From assembly GCF_003952465.1 (NCBI RefSeq), contig NZ_CP034448.1, positions 1,612,001 through 1,676,000 of the forward strand: a DNA stretch of 64,000 nucleotides, written 5' to 3'. Positions 61,617 to 64,000 of this stretch are shown in pieces. A model generated the notes under the pieces. That model was not told the DNA's origin. It ran no database searches and worked only from the letters and a program-made list of their open reading frames with translations. Origin of the DNA: Mesorhizobium sp. M1B.F.Ca.ET.045.04.1.1. Its GTDB lineage: Bacteria; Pseudomonadota; Alphaproteobacteria; Rhizobiales; Rhizobiaceae. The first letter of the stretch is position 1, and the number at the start of each line of letters is the position of its first letter. A program made the position numbers and the translations under genes.

Positions 61617-61663
61617 GCGCGATTCCGGACGGAAAACCGCTGCGCGCTTTTCCTGGAATCGCA
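61617..61663. repeat. Short rhizobial palindromic repeat (AATTCC type)
   Basis: GCGATTCCGGACGGAAAACC...GCTTTTCCTGGAATCGC, the same family as at 17501-17546. Confidence 0.8.
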
Positions 61664-61667
61664 TTGT

Positions 61668-62057
61668 TCATGGCAGGTTGATCTGCCAGGAGACGCCGAA
61701 CCGATCGTTGAGCCAGGCGAAACGGCGGCTGAAGCCGTAATTGCCGGTCGGCATCAGGAACGCGCCGTCCTTGGCCAGCGCCTCGACGATGCGCTCCAGC
61801 TCCTCCTCGGAGGAACAGTCGACGAAGAGCGAGACCGACCGCGTGAAGGTGAAGGCGTGATGCACCGGACTGTCGAAGATCATTACCTCTGTGCCGCCGA
61901 TCGAGGCGCGGGCCAGCTTGACTGTCCCTTCGGGCCCGTCTTCGCCCGCACTGTAGCGCGTCACGTCGACGACGCGGCTCTCCGGGATGGTCTCGCAATA
62001 GAAGGTCATCGCCTCTTCCGCCCGGCCTTCGAACATCAGGAACGGCGTTACTTTCAC
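61668..62057 (-). CDS. VOC family protein (PhnB/glyoxalase type)
   Basis: A 129-residue vicinal-oxygen-chelate fold protein of the 3-demethylubiquinone/PhnB-like group: MKVTPFLMFEGRAEEAMTFYCETIP at the start, MIFDSPVHHAFTFTRSVSLFVDCSSEEELERI in the middle and YGFSRRFAWLNDRFGVSWQINLP at the end. The substrate is unknown. It lies between two SRPBCC genes and probably shares one transcript. Confidence 0.9.
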   Translation of the reverse strand: MKVTPFLMFEGRAEEAMTFYCETIPESRVVDVTRYSAGEDGPEGTVKLARASIGGTEVMIFDSPVHHAFTFTRSVSLFVDCSSEEELERIVEALAKDGAFLMPTGNYGFSRRFAWLNDRFGVSWQINLP

Positions 62058-62086
62058 GAGCGGCCTCCTTTGCTCTGATGTTGGGC

Positions 62087-62569
62087 TCAGATATTGGTCT
62101 CGTTCGCCGGCTCGCCCCGCAGCTCGCTGCGATAATAGCCGTCGCGCAGGTTGATGCCGTATTCAAGATAGGCCTTCATGCAGGCCAGCATCTGCGACCA
62201 GCCCTCGCAATTGAGGTAGGATTTCTTCAGTCCGGCCTCGCCTTCGCGCCAGCCCTCCTCGGCGATGGTGACGAAGGTGCCGCCGTCATCCAATGGCTCG
62301 AAATTCATCTCGATGCGGGTCTTGTAGGCCGGCTTGCCCTCGGCGTCGGTCGCGTCCCAGCGCAGCACGATGCGCTTGTCCTTCGTCACCTCGTCGACCT
62401 CGACCGGCACGGTCTTCCACCAGGTGACGGTTGTGCCGGCGACCAGTGGGGCGGAGGCGCCGCCGATGGTGGTGAAATAGCCGCTGAGCTTCGTCGGATT
62501 GACCACCGCGTCGAAGACATCGGTGACCGGTTTGCCGATGCGTCCGGAAATTCTGAATCCAAGAGACAT
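62087..62569 (-). CDS. SRPBCC/AHSA1-type protein, divergent from ArsR
   Basis: A 160-residue START-like protein: GFRISGRIGKPVTDVFDAVVNPTKLSGYFTT, then VTWWKTVPVEVDEVTKDKRIVLRWD and a C-terminal LKKSYLNCEGWSQMLACMKAYLEYG. ATG 62569 follows GGAG at eight bases; a GTG six bases further up is also possible. It is the first gene of the minus-strand cluster, across an operator from arsR. Ligand unknown. Confidence 0.88.
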   Translation of the reverse strand: MSLGFRISGRIGKPVTDVFDAVVNPTKLSGYFTTIGGASAPLVAGTTVTWWKTVPVEVDEVTKDKRIVLRWDATDAEGKPAYKTRIEMNFEPLDDGGTFVTIAEEGWREGEAGLKKSYLNCEGWSQMLACMKAYLEYGINLRDGYYRSELRGEPANETNI

Positions 62570-62602
62570 ATCCACAGCTCCTTCCTTGATCGTCTAAACG
62601 AT

Positions 62603-62622
62603 ATGTTATAGAAATATAACAT
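62603..62622. promoter_or_regulatory. ArsR-type operator overlapping the regulator start codon
   Basis: ATGTTATA, a GAAA spacer, then TATAACAT form a perfect 8-bp inverted repeat. It overlaps the arsR start codon at 62621 and lies 34 bp from the divergent SRPBCC start. One bound dimer could shut both promoters. arsR has no ribosome site before its ATG, so its mRNA may be leaderless. Confidence 0.75.
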
Positions 62623-62944
62623 GTCAAGTCAAACCACGGACGACCATGTTTTCAAGGCCTTGGCGCATCCGCGCCGGCGCGAGCTGCTGGACCGGCTGAA
62701 AGATCAGCCGCAGACTACGGGCGCGCTCTGCGAGGCTTTCCCCGACATGGACCGCTGCACGGTGATGATGCACCTCAAGGTGCTCGAAGAGGCCGATCTG
62801 GTCGTGGCGCGGCGCGAGGGGCGCGAACGCTGGAACCATCTCAACGCTTTGCCGATAAGGCAGATCCACGACCGCTGGATCAGCCAGTATGCCGGCCACG
62901 CGATCAGTATCCTCGACCGGCTCAAGTCGGATCTGGAGGGCTGA
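62621..62944 (+). CDS. ArsR family winged-helix regulator
   Basis: A 107-residue regulator: VFKALAHPRRRELLDRLKDQPQTTGALCEAFPDMDRCTVMMHLKVLEEADLVVARREGRERWNHLN. It lacks the metal-binding CxC of arsenic sensors, like members paired with AHSA1 proteins. The ATG is at 62621, within the palindromic operator. Expected to repress itself and the divergent SRPBCC-VOC-SRPBCC genes. Confidence 0.92.
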   Translation: MSSQTTDDHVFKALAHPRRRELLDRLKDQPQTTGALCEAFPDMDRCTVMMHLKVLEEADLVVARREGRERWNHLNALPIRQIHDRWISQYAGHAISILDRLKSDLEG

Positions 62945-63095
62945 CGCACTCCGCCGGGATGGCCAGCTCGGCGTCGCGACCGGTGAAACGGCGCGGCTGG
63001 ACGAATTGAGCCGATTTATCTATAAGCCGGCCATTCCGACAGAGACGCCGCATGCCTTCGCGGGCATGCTTGCAGCGTTCTGAAATTTGAATTCG

Positions 63096-63141
63096 AGCAT
63101 TTGCCGATGCCGGGTGATCGCTCCTGGCCGAAAATGCTCTA
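63096..63141. repeat. Short palindrome before yebC
   Basis: GAGCATTTGCCGATG...CCGAAAATGCTC, an imperfect inverted repeat of a kind common in rhizobial intergenic DNA. The rest of 62945-63162 shows no gene. Confidence 0.6.
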
Positions 63142-63162
63142 GCCGAACACGACAGGGGTGCC

Positions 63163-63912
63163 ATGGCTGGCCATTCACAGTTCAAGAACATCATGCACCG
63201 CAAGGGCCGCCAGGACGCGGTGCGGTCGAAAATGTTTTCCAAGCTGGCGCGCGAAATCACCGTCGCCGCCAAGACCGGCACGCCGGACCCGGCGATGAAC
63301 CCGCGGCTGCGCCTTGCCGTGCAGAACGCCAAGGCGGTGTCGATGCCGAAGGACAACATCCAGCGCGCCATCAACAAGGCTTCTGCCGGCGACGGGGAAA
63401 ACTACGAGGCCGTGCGCTACGAGGGCTACGGTCCAGGTGGCGTGGCGCTGATCGTCGAGGCGTTGACCGACAACCGCAACCGCTCCGCGTCCAATGTGCG
63501 CGCCGCCTTCACCAAGGCCGGCGGGGCGCTCGGCGAAACCGGCTCGGTGTCCTTCATGTGGGACCGCATCGGCGAGATCTACTATCCGGCCGCTGCCGGC
63601 AGCGCCGACAAGGTCATGGAAGCGGCGATCGAGGCCGGCGCCGACGACGTCGAGTCGGACGAGGAAGGCCACACCATCTATTGCAGCTTCGAAAATCTCG
63701 GCGAAGTGTCGAAGTTGTTGGAAGCTGCGCTCGGCGAGGCGGAATCGGTGAAGCCGATCTGGCGGCCGCAGAACAACGTCCCGGTTGACGAAGAGCGGGC
63801 GCAATCGCTGATGAAGCTGGTCGCCACCCTCGAGGACGATGACGACGTGCAAAGCGTCTACGCCAATTTCGAGGTCGACGACGAGACGATGGCCAAGCTC
63901 AGCGCTGCCTGA
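63163..63912 (+). CDS. yebC: YebC/PmpR family transcriptional regulator
   Basis: A 249-residue protein beginning [32 protein letters not shown], with [25 protein letters not shown] near 47 and the [28 protein letters not shown] stretch near 88. Family members are DNA-binding regulators, and recent work links several to translation of proline-rich stretches. Often beside ruvC. The gene looks complete and of normal length. Confidence 0.96.
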   Translation: MAGHSQFKNIMHRKGRQDAVRSKMFSKLAREITVAAKTGTPDPAMNPRLRLAVQNAKAVSMPKDNIQRAINKASAGDGENYEAVRYEGYGPGGVALIVEALTDNRNRSASNVRAAFTKAGGALGETGSVSFMWDRIGEIYYPAAAGSADKVMEAAIEAGADDVESDEEGHTIYCSFENLGEVSKLLEAALGEAESVKPIWRPQNNVPVDEERAQSLMKLVATLEDDDDVQSVYANFEVDDETMAKLSAA

Positions 63913-63930
63913 TCGGCCGCGGGATCCGAC

Positions 63931-64000
63931 ATGAGCGAGAAACCGCTTCCGGCCATCCGCATCACCTACTGCACGCAATGCCTGTGGCTCCTGCGTGCCG
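63931..64000 (+). CDS. SelT/SelW/SelH (Rdx) family protein, 3' end outside window
   Basis: Only 23 codons are present: MSEKPLPAIRITYCTQCLWLLRA. The ITYCTQCxWLLRA pattern, with a CxxC redox pair, is the start of the Rdx/SelW-like domain found in non-selenium bacterial homologs. It begins 18 bp after the yebC stop, with GGGA near the ATG. Confidence 0.75.
   Translation, partial: MSEKPLPAIRITYCTQCLWLLRA

Overview
The window reads as chromosomal DNA of an alphaproteobacterium of the order Rhizobiales, most like Mesorhizobium. This rests on gene content and order (obgE-proB-proA-nadD-rsfS-rlmH-ctpA-rppH, rplU-rpmA, gapR, a 6S RNA gene beside the folate cyclo-ligase gene), high GC with strong third-position GC, and several rhizobial-type intergenic palindromes. 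The species assignment is inference; no database was searched.

Region 1 (1-11.86 kb) looks like the end of an integrated island. It has lower GC and long gene-poor stretches. It holds the cbb3-oxidase maturation genes ccoG/fixG-fixH-fixI-fixS, a UbiM-like ubiquinone hydroxylase, a GGDEF-EAL gene broken by a frameshift at the EAL motif, two weak small ORFs, and a tyrosine integrase next to the CCA 3' end of tRNA-Ser(CGA). The other island end is outside the window.

Region 2 (12-30 kb) is core housekeeping: rplU with a helix-hairpin-helix tail, rpmA, a GNAT acetyltransferase, an EEP nuclease, obgE-proB-proA, nadD, an MFS transporter, an MscS channel, rsfS-rlmH, an EnvC-like factor with ctpA and a divergent polysaccharide deacetylase, rppH (its 5' end apparently damaged), and alr.

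Region 3 (30-47.6 kb) is mainly amino-acid metabolism and transport. It has two tandem Rnk/GreA-C-like proteins, a D-amino-acid dehydrogenase, a LysR regulator, mmsA, two tandem small secreted paralogs, and a hydroxyproline-type catabolic cluster: GntR regulator, DapA-family deaminase, FAD oxidase and 4-hydroxyproline epimerase, with clear palindromic operators. A complete branched-chain amino acid ABC transporter (livHMGF, a small membrane protein, livJ) follows.

Region 4 (47.7-64 kb) holds pyruvate carboxylase, gapR, msrB, a CoxE-type VWA protein and a MoxR ATPase separated by a HicBA toxin-antitoxin pair and a GNAT gene, 6S RNA with the cyclo-ligase gene, a YmdB-type phosphodiesterase, TerC, an IS110 element, an ArsR/SRPBCC/VOC cluster, yebC, and the start of a SelW-family gene.

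The most striking observation is the IS110 element at 59690-60800. An empty copy of the same target repeat at 23476-23656 defines its ends to the base. Its 5' non-coding region folds into two hairpins, and four short guide segments there match the left target, right target, left donor and right donor sequences around a CC core. This is what the bridge-RNA model of IS110 recombination predicts.
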